Source: Cheilinus undulatus (taxonomy: Eukaryota; Chordata; Actinopteri; Labriformes; Labridae). Taken from it: 64,000 bases of DNA. The translations under genes and the position numbers were made by a program. Shown here one piece after another: positions 28,901 to 39,644 of the stretch (positions within the stretch are counted from its first letter, which is position 1; each line of letters opens with the position of its first letter). The stretch lies in assembly GCF_018320785.1 (NCBI RefSeq), contig NC_054869.1, positions 16,502,698-16,566,697 of the forward strand, given 5' to 3'. The notes beneath the pieces are model-generated. The model saw nothing but the letters and a program-made list of their open reading frames with translations, searched no databases and was not told the DNA's origin.

Positions 28901-31900
28901 AACCAGTAATCTAGACAAAGGGTCTCGCAACAAGCTCTAACCAGACAGTACAAGCTATACATTGACAAAGTAGATCAAAATAAACTATAGAAATGGGAAA
29001 GTGCAAAAGTGGCAGTTAGATCTTGAAATAATGCCTTGAAAAAGGATTTTTCCCTTAAATTCAGTACTGACAAAAGGGATGTCATGAAAAAGAGCCTTGT
29101 GAGTGATGCAATAGCAGCACTTTCTCATGTAATGTAGGTGGATACGTTGGTAGGCAGCAGGTAAAGTTCACAGTTTAAATTAACAGGAATTGTTTTTCTG
29201 TTTCTCAGGTACAAGTCCTCATGCAGTGTCCTCGGTTTCTGTGTCCACGGAGATGAACCAGGCTAACGTGTCCTGGGTTCCTGGCTTTGACGGAGGATAC
29301 ACCCAGAAGTTTACTGTTTGGTCAGTAACATGGATTTAGTACCATATTACACAGATCGGATCTGCCAGTTTTATTACAAAAATGAGTTTAAAAAAATATT
29401 GAACTTGACCTGGAACCACTAATAAGCATCTTCAGTAGAGGGGACACAATTTAAAGGAAAACAAACAAACATTTCAAACAGCACAAAAATCAATGTAGAA
29501 ACTCAACTTGAGGCTGGGTATACAATACCATTAGACTTGTTAACGCCTGAGCTAGTCTGCATGTGAGACTCATTATCTAATTACAGTACTTAAACAGTAT
29601 ACAGACATTTGAGTCTGGCCTCTACTGGTGGAATTTTGAACTGTTTCAAGTTGCATTTGTTTGTTTTTTACTCTATGTAAGTTGTCTCTTAAAGTGGGTG
29701 TTGTGTATGCTAGGGTTGTAAGGATATAAGAATATTGAACTTAGATTCTAGAAAAGATTTAGCGATATCGCTACATGTTTAATACCACAGCAACAGAAAC
29801 AGACTCCCAAGGCACCCGTTACTAGGAACGTTATTGTTTTCAATTATCCAAAACTGCAAGCAAACTCAACCAAACTGTCTAGATTGCATGTAAACGTTCA
29901 TCTGAAAAAAGTTCATTTTCCCTGTGATTTAATTCAAAAGCAAAACTACCATATATTCTAGATCCATCTCATACAAAGTGAAATGTTTTGAGACTTTTGT
30001 TGATGATTATGGCTTACAGCTCAAAAAATAAATAATCCACTATTTCAAAATATTAGAATATCACAAAACATCAGTCCAATCTAAGGATTTATAAGAAATG
30101 TTGACCTTCTGGAAAATTATTCTCATTTATGCTCTCAGAAATATGTTGGCGCTCCTTTTGCACAAAGTACTGCATCAGTGAGACTTGGCATGGAGCAGTC
30201 AGTATGTTTTTATTTTATTTTATTTTATTTTTTTTATTTAACCTTTTTTTTAACCAGGAGAACAACCTCATTGAGATTAAAAATCTCTTTTTCAAGAGTG
30301 TCCTGGCCAAGACAGCAGCAGCACAGTCAAAGTTACAGACAAAAAAAAAAAAACTAGTAAACATACAAGTAAAATGTCAAACAACAGTACACTGAAAGAG
30401 AAAGCAGCAAGTAATTGTTTAAAACCAGCTATGATCAAACATATCATTCAAAACATTTGCAGACAGTTCTGACTGCCTCCAAGTCAACCAACCTCCTCTT
30501 AAAAGTGACAAGTGAGTAAATGTGGCAGCGCTGGGGTGTTAGAAAGCCCAGGTTGCTCTGATAGCAGCCTGCAGCTCGTCTGTATTGTTGAGTCTGGTGT
30601 CTCTCCTCTTCCTCCTGACATTTCCTCTGAGATTCCGTACAGGGTGCAGGTCAGGCCACTTTCTGAAGTAAATCACAGAATCACAAAAAGGGATTTTTTC
30701 CTGATATTCCAATTTTTTGAGATGCACCAGCATATCGATAAGTTTGTTTCTTGACAATTATTTTGAACAATGGCAGAGTAGTAGAGGGACATATATGACC
30801 AAAACTGCACAAATAAGCCACAAAGTAAAGTTTTAGTCTGTACTCTTTTCCATTGCGCTGACTGTGCCTCTTGGAAACATGCGTCATATTACAACATTAC
30901 AACATATGCTTAAGTGATAACTGTGCCCAGGCCTGCTTGGGCTTGGAGCAATGTAAGAGTAGGCCAGCAGGCTACTTGGCACGGGGGACAATAGTGCCTT
31001 GTCACATTGTGACATAACAGAGTACAACATTTACAGACACATGGTTTTAAAAAGTGTCAGAGAAGCTGGTGCATTTGCACAAATTCAGGTTCAAGTAGAA
31101 ATTCTTACTGTTTTATCCTTCACTTTTCTCTAGGGTGAAGCAGGCTTCCAGGGGGAAACATGAATGGGCATCTCTGCCTGTCCCAACATCCAAAAACTAC
31201 CTGCTTGTGACTGGCCTGCTTGCTGGCACTGGCTATCAGTTCAGTGTTCTCCCTCAGAATAAACTCGGATCTGGACCTTTCAGTGAAATCGTCACTGTGA
31301 GGACACAAGGTTGGTGGAAGTTTGCTCTCTCTCTAACACCGGTTAACTTCAAATGAGAATCAACTTGATCTTACATTTATGTTTTTTTTTTATCAGCTGT
31401 ACCAACAGAGGAACCAACAGTGGTCACTAATCTTCCAAACCTGGAGCCTCCCATATTCCTGTCAGCCAACCGGACTGAGCTAGGTGTTCTCCTCCAGTGG
31501 TCTCCTCCTGAGGCTCCATCCTCTCCTCTGACTGGCTACGTGCTGCATGCTCGCAGAGATCAGGGCCACTGGGTCATCCTCACTAGCAACATCAGCGCCA
31601 ATCAGAGTGAAATGCTGGTGAAAGGACTGCTCAGGGTAATGATTGGCTGATTTCTTACCTTTTTAAAGCTGTTGCTGCAGGATGTGTTCATGCAGCTTTT
31701 ATGCCAAAAATTTCAAAATAAAATATTGAAAATTTTTAGGGATGGAGAATTGATTACACACATAGTTTTAATCAAATGTCTGATCTATCTTTTGCTCAGG
31801 ACTCCAGTTATGATCTAAGGCTGATGTCTCGTAGCAATAAAATACTCAGTGAACCCAGTGAGTCTGTTAACATATCCACAAATGGTAAGTGGCTTATTGT

Positions 31901-34900
31901 GGCTTCGTATTATTAAGTCAAGGTTCTCGCATCGCTTTTTAGTGGAGTTTGTGATTATCATTGACTTTATCATTTAAAGGGATGGAGGTTTACCCTGTGC
32001 GCCCAGGTTACTTGGAGTTCATCCCTGAGCCCCTGTTGGCCGGTGTGTTAGGAGGAGTGTGCTTCCTGTTTGTGGCTATCATCCTGTCGTTGGTCACAGC
32101 ATGCTATATGAGTCAGAGGAGACGGCACCGACGCAGAAAGAGAAGACAAGGTAAAACATCAAATTTAAAGATGCTATTTTGTCCTTTATTTGTTTATGAC
32201 ACAAAGAAAGCATAGGTGTTGATTTAAGACAATAATTTGTGTCTTACTCCTCATTGTTGGACAGTTTAAATTGTGCATTTTTGACATTTTGTCCTTTTTT
32301 TTTACCTTTTGTTAGATCTCCCATCTGCCCTACAGAAGAGCTCATCTCCAGAGTAAGTGTCCTTGCCAACATAGCAGTATTTTTTTAATCCTACCTGTTT
32401 ACTTTTTTATTGCCATGTAAAGTGGGGTTTATGCTACACGATCATTATGCACTTTTGTGGTCTGATTATGTGCTGATGTAAACATCATATCCGTTGACTA
32501 CCCTTTACTTTAAAGTCATGTTCAACCTGGAGAGATTTAAAGAGACTTCCAGTTGTAAGAGTCAGGAATCATGAAATGAATCTGTTAGTGTGTAGTGTGT
32601 GCTGTTTTGACCATGATGTTACATTCTATGCACAAGACAGACAGTGCTGTTTAATCAGTCATTAGTTATCATCAGTTGTGTGGGGTTTCTGTTGTCTTCA
32701 AAATGTGAGTAAAACATCTGTGGACCAGGCTTAATGCTTAGAATGTACTAGCTCTTCAGACTACTGTTTCACAGTATACCCACATTTTCTGTGTTTTTTG
32801 GTACTTTTTATTCAAAAAGGTATGGTACCAGAATTTCCCGGGGTTCTGTATCACTAGGTCAAATATGGCTCTGATTTAAGATAAGATAGTATAATGTTTT
32901 ATTGATAACCAGAGGGGAAATTCTGTCATAACAGCAACACAACAAAAGAGAAAGGTGGTAAAATTAGGGGTGCACAATTTTCAATTTTCAATTGCAATTT
33001 TCTGGCCAATCACCAATCTTTAAAAAGCCTGACCTGCCGATTCCGATTTTGGCCGATTTTTTTGATAACTGACAGCATACACCTTCAATGTTCCAATCTT
33101 ATTTTATTGAAAAACATTGAACAATACCCGTGAAACAATACAAACTTGTTGTTTTAACTGCACATGAGGTAGTTTTTTCTAATATAAATGAAAAGTTTAG
33201 AGCATTGCTGTCCAAACTACTAAATTATATCAGTTCCTTTAGTATTTCATTTTTCACATTTTAGCAGGTAGAGGTACATATGAAACTGATCTTATCCACC
33301 GATCTTATCTAAGTATCGGCCGATCACCGATCCCCCAAAATTCTGATTTTGGCCAATTGTTCCCTAGGATCCCTAGTGCACCCCTAGGTAAAATAGGACA
33401 GAATTTGAATAAGAATAAGCAACATAGATAAGAATTAAATACAAAAAGACAGGAGGTGTGTACAATGAACATTCTGTACAGTCAATATGTGTTTCTGTAA
33501 GTGACATGGTAGACTGATTAGTAGCAAATTGTATACAAACCAGTGGTATGATGACACAAACATGGGCTGGTGCAAAAATGGTCCAATAAGAATGGGATTT
33601 TATAAGTGCAGTATAGAGGAACAAGATGTATAGATAATACAAAGATATACACATAAAACAGGGTAGTCTGATATTGTAGTATGAATATTAATATCACTTA
33701 GAAATATTAATAATATTTTATTTAAGGGACTGGAGTAGAGTATTAAGAGGGCTGGGAGAATTAAAACGTTTTAAGTGGATCTTCCACCTGATGGCAGTGT
33801 GAGCAAGGTAGGCGGGCACAGTGTCAACATAAAAAAAAATGGACAGCTATCAGCTGGTTCCATTTAACCATTCAGTTTAATACAGCGCAGGCCCCAGCTG
33901 CAGAGAAAGCATGTCTTCCATCAACAAGAAACAGCTAATCATCCACTGCAATACTTCAGTGTGCACAGGTGAACAGAACAGGCTACTGATGCCTTCCCAC
34001 ATTGCTGCGTTATCCCCAGAGCTAAACAACAGACTTAATGAGCCTGCATGCTAAAGCTGCTACAGACAGTCCTAACAAACTAAGAAGATCACCAAGCACC
34101 TCAGTGGTTAACACCTGTGGTGGGTAAAGTACACAGTTACAGTACTTATAAAAATAAGTACTTGAGTAAGAGTAAATAAGTACCTTATTAAAAGACTACT
34201 CAAGTAGTGAGTAACTTCATGAGTAACTTAATTTTATTAAAACGTATTGTATTACAACATATTATTCAGGGTTAGTAGTGTAAACTGTACATTGTCATAA
34301 GTAAAGTAGCATAACTTGCCAAAAGTAAACAAAATTTTTTTAAAAATTAATACATAAAGCAGCAGTCACGTGATGCTTGTTAATCACAATTATGGGAAGA
34401 AAATTCAATATAATGAGAAAAAAACAGACTCTTTTTGTTATAATAGTTATCTTATTTCTACATGATGATTTTAATCTCACATACATGAATTTATACCTTG
34501 CAGTTCTTACTTTTTAATCACATATTCATTTTATCACGTGTTAATGATTTTTGCCTCATATTTATGAAATTGATCTTATGAACTGGCCTCATTTCTGACT
34601 TTTTGCCCTTTTTTATTTAATTTTTACTTTTTTACCTCCAATTTATGAATTTTTATCCTGATTATCACTCTACAAATTTGGCAAGCCAAACTGAAACTTA
34701 TTAAAACCAAAGAAAACTTTTGCCCACCAGCCCCACATTATAATCATGTTTAGTACTGTTGAACCAATACTGGTTCAACAGTATTAAAGGGGTCATGTTT
34801 TACGCTTTTAAGACAAGTTTATATTGTCCTCAGAGGTCCCCAAAACATGCCTGTGAAGTTTGTTGCTGAATAAACACTCTAGTATAAGATTTTTGCATGT

Positions 34901-37900
34901 CTGAAAAACCCCTCTGTTCCAGCCTTTCTCAGAACGAGCTTTCTGTGTCTGTGGCTTTAAATGTTAATGAGCTGTCTGACTCCACCCCTGACCACACCCC
35001 TCACAAGAAATGGATGTGGCACTCCTGATGTTAAAATGTTACAGACACTTTCACCCAGAGTTAAGGACCTGACTGGGACTTGAACCATCAGTCTCCCAGA
35101 TCGTAGTCAGCAGGGTAACCCACAGAGCTAACCAGCATCTCAGCTGGCAGCTGGGAGAAAGATCAGGAGAGGAGGGTGGAACTTTCTTCCAAGCTGGGAG
35201 GGCCAACCAACCCTGGAGGCGGTGCTTACTCCCCACATGAGGTCATGAGGGGAAAATCTGAGAACAGCTTGTTTCAGCACACATTTTCTGAAAGGTGGAG
35301 AAAGAGAGGGTGGAAGGGAATAGAGTTTTTGGTATTTGAGGGAATTCTGGACAGGCCAGGGGCACATATTTTTGTTAGAAAACCCTGAAAAAGTAATTTT
35401 TGCATAAAATGTCCCCTTTAAAAATTTGATACCGCCCGATCAGAGTTCATACCCTGTCTAAATGATAGATATAAAAAGTAGGCTCTTTTCAAATACACCA
35501 TTTCAAATTTGTCATATTTTATGTTATGTAATTTAGAAGAAACGTACACTTTTTTAAAGCCCTTCGTTTTTTTTGTCTTTGTCTCCCAGTGCTCGCTCAC
35601 CTTCTCACAGTCCAGACAGCGTCCTAAAGCTGAAGCTGTGCCCACCACTTCCCTTCTTCCCAAACTCTTCCTCCTTGCAGTCTGATCGGTCATCGTTTGA
35701 TAAAGGGAGCCGGGGAGAATACCATGACCAGCGGAAACAGCTCCTGTCCAACTCATCTCCACCACCTCATTACACGCTCTTTGAGAGTCATCTTGGGTCT
35801 CAGGCTCCCTCTCCGACGGCTCTGGAGTCCATCTCCAGAGGTCCAGATGGACGTTTCATTGTCCAACCGCTGCTAGAGAGCTCCAGTCCCTCCAATAAAA
35901 ACCACTTGAACAAGGAAGCCCTGCAGATTAACGGAGGGGCAGGTGGCTTAGGGAGCAACAGGACGTCTTTAAGGGACTCCCCAAAGTCGAGCATTCTCAG
36001 CTCTGAGAGGGATGAGAGGAAGGACTCTCCTCTCACTGTTGATGTCCCAGAGCTGAGTAGACCTCCTCCATCTCCTGGAAGAGTACGAGCTCTGGCCAGG
36101 AACCTTTCACGCCACGGCTGCTTTTACTCTGATGATGAGCAAGGCTCAGAGTCCCTGCTGGAAAGAGCCAGCTTTTATTCTGACAACAGTGAGAAAAAAC
36201 CCAGTGATTCTCTCAGGAGGTGTCGCATGCAGGCCAATACTGAAGATCTTTTTACTGGTTTGGGAGGGAGAGCCAAACGCCTGGATAGAGACAGAGGCTA
36301 CCAGGCCATGGAGAGTCAGCTGACTAACAACAGCACCCAGGTCTCACAGCTTGACAGTGAGTTGGAGAGGGAAAACATCAACAAGTGTGTCCAGCTTGCG
36401 AAGGAAAGGGAGGAGATGGAGAGGGAGCTGGAGGGGTATACTGCAGATCCGAGGATTCGAAGTCGTGGAAGAGATGAGCGTCAGTCTGATGAGACAGAGA
36501 GCCCTCACAGGGACGCAGTACAGTCAGAGGAGGAACCTATTTGGAAACCACAAGATGTCACCATAAGACAGAAACACAAACCCTCAGGTCAGACAAGTCG
36601 GTTGTCAGACTATCGCAGGGCGTGCTACTTCGGGAACACCAGCAGCCCCATGGACCGACTCCAGTCATCCCGCATACAGTGGGACATCAGCCCTGTTACA
36701 TCCATCACCAGCCTCATTCCTGTCCAGAGCCCCCGAGAGACCACGTCACCCCGGTCACAACATCCTCGCACATTGAGAGAAACCACACAGGACTCTGTGG
36801 ATGTGGAGTCATCTCGCTCTCCAGTCACCCAGAACACCTCCCTCCCCATGCTCTCTCCTGATATCACCACAGAAAGCCCCCCATTCCTTTGTCTGCAAAC
36901 CCCAGAGAGAGCTAGGTCATTGAGTCCTCAGAGAGATGCAGATTTTTGCAGGAAGTCTTTGACGGATCAGGGTTTGAGGGAAAGGACAGAGGACAGAGGA
37001 GCTGCAGGATCTAGACATTCATATGCTTATGCAGGCTCTCAGCCTTGGGATTCTTCAGCCAGAGGACCTTTAGTGGACAGTGAGAGGCCTACGAGTTCAG
37101 CATCTGCACCCTTTAATCAGCCCGACCGGACTGAAGAGGTGGACTTCACAGCAACAAGGGATCCCAGTCCATCCAGTTATTCCACTCTACCCTATGAACA
37201 TTGGGAAGTAGGTGCAAAGGCCAAAGAAAAGGACAGTAGAGCCCGGGATGGCCGGCCAAGTTCTAGGTTTTACCCTGAGTTAGAGAGAGAGGGTGTGCGC
37301 ACACGCTCCAGGAGGAGCGACAAGTGTCTCTTCTCTGATAGTCCAAGCCCCATTACAACACTGACTCTAGTAGAGGAGGTCGACAGTGACCAGTCCCAAT
37401 TTTCTGTCCCAGGAATGTCAGGCTCCTTAAAGGCCAAGCCTGCAGCTCCGTCTCCCAAAATGTCACCCCTGCAGACAAGTGCAATTCTTGAATATCTAAG
37501 CCTTCCGGGTTTCATTGAAATGAGTGTGGACGAGCCTGTGGAAGAAGCTGAAGACACAGTCTCTGCTCAGCAAAGTTCAGAATTAAAACAACAAAAATCC
37601 CCCGGGGCTAAGCCTGATGTAGTTCCTAGAAACTGGGAGATTCACATTCAGGAAAACAGGGACACAGATACAAACAGAAAAGTTTGCTTTGAAGAAACTC
37701 GTCCAGCTGGTGCTGCGGAGGCCGGCTTTTACCTAGCTAAGAAACAAAGCTTTAAAAGCTCTCTACAAGGAGACGCTAGAGATTCTTCGACTAGAGTGCG
37801 ATTTCCAGATGAAACAAGAGCATTGTCACCTTATCCAGAAAAAACATGCAGGCAGCTTTATGACGAGAAAACACAGCTTCGAAGTGGGAACAAAAGCACA

Positions 37901-39644
37901 GACAGACCTGAATCCAGCCTGGGATCAAGGTCAGCTCACACCTTGTTCAGCGCAGCTAAAGGCATGGCGGATATCGTGGCCAAACACTCACAGAGTTTTG
38001 TAGACAGTAGTGAGTCTTTATCAGAGCAACCCCAAAGACAATCCTCTCAGGGCAGCAGGGTGAATAACATCGCCTCTCGAATATGTCAAGCCCCCGTGCC
38101 ATTTCTGAAGAAATCGTTCAGCATGGGCCCCAGTAGGACCCTCTCAGGTTTTGGACATCCTCGGCCATTCTTAAAAAAATCTTTCAGTTTGGGCTCGCAG
38201 AGGTGGGAGCACTTTGAGAGCCCGAGGACTTATATTTCAGAAAAATGTTACTGGGACGAGTTCCCACATCCAGAAGTAAGACTGAAGTCATACAGTCTGG
38301 GTCGCAGTCCACCTTCCCTCCCTAGGCCCGGCCCCTCGTGGAGGGAGTACATCCCCTTCAGACGGCCCAGTATGGGGAGCTTAGAGAGGCTTCATCCTGC
38401 ACAGAGATCTTTAGCTAGTCCTCCCTACCTCACTCAACCCATGTACCCACCCAGACAAACCTCCATCTCCCCGCTGCTGGAACCATCAGATCCTCGCCGA
38501 CAAGCTGCTGTGTTCCCAGACTCCTCCAGGTGGTCCCCCTCATTTCAGGATCACATAAGGTCTGCTCACTATGTCCCCATGCCCTCCTCGATCCCCATCC
38601 CCCAGTACCAACCCTGGCCAGCATCCAGGGGGGAAAACATGAGGTCTGTGGACCCCAGGAGGGGCCCTCCAAGGTCCTACCTGCCCAGGGGTATCAGCTG
38701 GCCCTCACCTTACTACGCCCCCTTCCCGCCCAGAGAGGGAGAGGGCTACAGACAGCCAGACAGGATGATGGGGAGAGGAGGGGAGACAGAGATCAGGGAG
38801 GGAGGGCGTGCGAGCTACGCCAGCCAGAGCAGCGGGAGAGGAAGCGCCGGCCTCTTCCGTCAGTCGCTGTCCATAACCCCCACGTTGCTCAGCTCCCCCG
38901 AAACCACAGAGGAGAGCGACCGGCACCGAGCAGAGATGGAGCTGCCAGAGAGGAGAGCGAAAAGGTGAAACACCCCCACTCTCGGACGATAACTACAATC
39001 ACACTGGAGTGTCTTCTCATCAGAAGGACTTATTTATTTGCCAAAACAAAACTAATTTGTTTTATTTATTTTGTTTGTGTCACTGTTATATGACTCTTGT
39101 TCTGTGTATTTCACTAGAAGGAACACATCAGTAGATGAGAGTTATGAGTGGGACTCTGCTGATGCGTGCGCAGACTCGGAGGTCCTGGAGGCTTCGAGGT
39201 TTGATCAGTCACAGAGCAGTTTACGGAGAGGCAGGGGTGAACTGAGGCATGATCAAACTGCTCGCCTCCAGGACCAGACACAGAAAGGTGAGCATTTCTC
39301 CTCATATTTTCAGTGTTTGTTGCATGTGTCACTGTGAGTGTATTGCTTGACGTGGTGCTGCATGTGTTTACCCTTCGCCCTCGTGCTGTGTTTATTGTGA
39401 CGTGCCCATCCATGCATTTCCTCTCCCTCCCTCCCCCTCCCCAGGCCCGTCTCCCTCAGTCAGCCCGCCAGTTTCCAACCCACCTCGCTGCCAGTACAGC
39501 CGCTCCCTGAGCGAAGCGCGTTTCAACGCTCTCCGTCAGGAGTACCAAGAGTACAGGCGGGCTCAGGAGTCCATCTGCACCCGTGAGCCCTGCCGCGCCC
39601 CCGGCCATGAAACAGACTCTGACTCCAACTCAGCACTGCTTTAG
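8084..39644 (+). CDS. igsf9: IGSF9 / protein turtle homolog family adhesion molecule, complete (20 coding exons)
   Basis: Neuronal Ig-superfamily membrane protein of the Turtle/Dasm1 group, which acts in cell adhesion, dendrite growth and inhibitory synapse organisation. Coding exons: 8084-8144, 10038-10244, 20265-20411, 21724-21875, 22064-22181, 22459-22600, 24709-24854, 25002-25144, 25243-25383, 25477-25593, 25685-25835, 29209-29320, 31134-31309, 31397-31635, 31800-31884, 31980-32150, 32316-32352, 35590-38964, 39118-39287, 39445-39644. All junctions are GT-AG and phases close, giving 6090 nt or 2029 aa. Residues 1-20 form a signal peptide. Five Ig domains span about 22-510, with Cys and Trp cores and many N-x-S/T sites. 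Two FnIII domains span about 512-607 and 620-712. One TM helix lies at 731-756, followed by a basic stop-transfer stretch. Tail motifs shared with mammalian IGSF9 as I recall it are SRGPDGRF, EYLSLP, SQSSGRGSA, RRNTSVDE and a C-terminal ALL. The tail is far longer than in human IGSF9 (about 1180 aa total). The IGSF9 versus IGSF9B subtype is not certain. Confidence 0.9.
8145..10037 (+). other. igsf9 intron after the start-codon exon
   Basis: GT-AG intron separating the signal-peptide exon from the first Ig exon (phase 1). It holds a G-rich patch around 9300-9370 and no recognisable gene. Open frames on both strands around 9235-9525 are mirror shadows of this GC-rich patch. Confidence 0.7.
10245..20264 (+). 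other. Largest igsf9 intron (10 kb), inside the first Ig domain
   Basis: Long phase-1 intron splitting the first Ig domain. I saw no exon-like conserved ORF in it. It contains poly-G tracts near 10747-10790 and 15700-15725. Short stretches resemble ends of dispersed fish repeats: a 'GGGGTGGGCAAC' string near 13047 and a 'GGTTGGGAACCAGTGGT' string near 19396. It ends in a pyrimidine-rich tract at about 20165-20262 before the acceptor CAG at 20262-20264. Distal enhancers may lie here but cannot be read by eye. Confidence 0.6.
22840..22907. repeat. Compound (CA)n(TA)n microsatellite
   Basis: About seven CA units run directly into about 26 TA units in the igsf9 intron between 22600 and 24709. 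The alternating purine-pyrimidine tract is likely polymorphic and hard to assemble exactly. Confidence 0.95.
23172..24257 (+). mobile_element. Inactivated, internally deleted Tc1/mariner-family transposon
   Basis: The element is bounded by TA dinucleotides and inverted ends. The left end starts TACAATGCCTTT, and the right end read in reverse starts TACAGTACCTAT. Both continue into a shared AAAAGTATTCA-CCCC-TT block. The interior keeps pieces of a Tc1-like transposase on the plus strand. One is a DNA-binding region near 23655-23738, readable as SIIKK then YGTCANL and PHKLTV. The other is a C-terminal piece near 23915-24030 in another frame. Stops and frameshifts break the ORF, and at about 1.09 kb the copy is shorter than a full 1.6-kb Tc1 element. 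It sits inside an igsf9 intron in sense orientation. Confidence 0.75.
26527..26665 (-). mobile_element. tRNA-derived SINE fragment
   Basis: Read on the minus strand, the segment has an A-box-like TGGCTCAGTTGGT and, about 30 nt later, a B-box-like GGATCAATTCC, as in a tRNA-derived SINE head. A SINE body (GACAGGACAGCTGAAGAG on plus) flanks it. It lies in the igsf9 intron between the Ig and FnIII exons. Limits are approximate. Confidence 0.5.
27983..28005. repeat. (AATAG)n short tandem repeat at the end of a retroposon-like segment
   Basis: About four copies of the pentamer GAATA/AATAG are followed by CATTTATTATCATCATACAA. This arrangement is typical of the 3' tail of fish LINE/SINE retroposons inserted in reverse. 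The adjoining 28006-28170 is probably the retroposon body. Confidence 0.6.
29895..30735 (-). mobile_element. Tc1-like non-autonomous element interrupted by retroposon sequence
   Basis: The right end at about 30700-30730 reads GATATTCCAATTTTTTGAGATGCACC, a terminal motif of a common fish Tc1-related element. The left part (29930-30065) contains the matching subterminal text ATTAGAATATCAC with the mirrored 'TTATGGCTTACAGCTC' region. Around 30203-30500 it is interrupted by a (TTTTA)n tract and a segment beginning TTAACCAGGAGAACAACCTC that resembles a widespread LINE 3' region. No intact transposase remains. Ends are approximate and the left terminus is unclear. Confidence 0.5.
32965..33386. mobile_element. 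hAT-type MITE with perfect 8-bp target duplication
   Basis: The 422-bp element starts TAGGGGTGCAC and ends with its exact inverse GTGCACCCCTA. It is flanked by the same 8-mer, GGTAAAAT, at 32957-32964 and 33387-33394. Eight-base target duplications and short inverted ends are the hAT superfamily signature. The interior has no ORF; it holds repeated 'CCGATTTTGGCC' strings. The flanking DNA (about 32875-32964 and 33387-33480) looks like one older retroposon split by this insertion. Confidence 0.9.
34754..34783. repeat. Perfect 13-bp stem / 4-nt loop hairpin
   Basis: TACTGTTGAACCA at 34754-34766 and its exact reverse complement at 34771-34783 flank the loop ATAC. The hairpin directly abuts the TTAA of the neighbouring MITE. 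Confidence 0.95.
34784..35421. mobile_element. TTAA-bounded MITE (Kolobok/piggyBac-like ends) containing a tRNA-like segment
   Basis: Both ends carry TTAA. The left end continues AAGGGGTCATGTTTTACGC. The right end read in reverse continues AAGGGGACATTTTATGCA, so the termini form an imperfect inverted repeat. TTAA duplication is typical of Kolobok and piggyBac families; I cannot decide between them. The interior has no transposase but includes a tRNA-related minus-strand segment (35068-35137). Confidence 0.7.
35068..35137 (-). repeat. tRNA-derived segment (A-box and B-box) inside the MITE
   Basis: The minus strand reads GCTGGTTAGCTCTGTGGGTTA, then a possible anticodon arm CTGACTACGATCTGGG, then the B-box GGTTCAAGTCCC. 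This is a degenerate tRNA-like pol III promoter (SINE head), not a functional tRNA gene, because acceptor-stem pairing is not evident. Confidence 0.5.

Larger units (their letters stand above)
32353..35589 (+). other. Transposon-rich igsf9 intron before the giant tail exon
   Basis: This intron separates the small juxtamembrane exon from the 3.4-kb tail exon. It carries a hAT-type MITE (32965-33386) nested in retroposon-like DNA. It also holds a repeat with several AGTACTT-type stutters around 34110-34240, a perfect hairpin (34754-34783) and a TTAA-bounded MITE (34784-35421). Confidence 0.8.

Noticed and set aside
35068-35137. Functional tRNA gene on the minus strand
   Set aside because: A-box and B-box are present, but the acceptor stem does not pair and the segment lies within a MITE; treated as SINE-derived.
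36541-36861. Several 60-190-codon frames overlapping the giant igsf9 exon on both strands
   Set aside because: They are shadows of the real frame; the igsf9 frame is continuous through 1125 codons and phase-matched at both ends.
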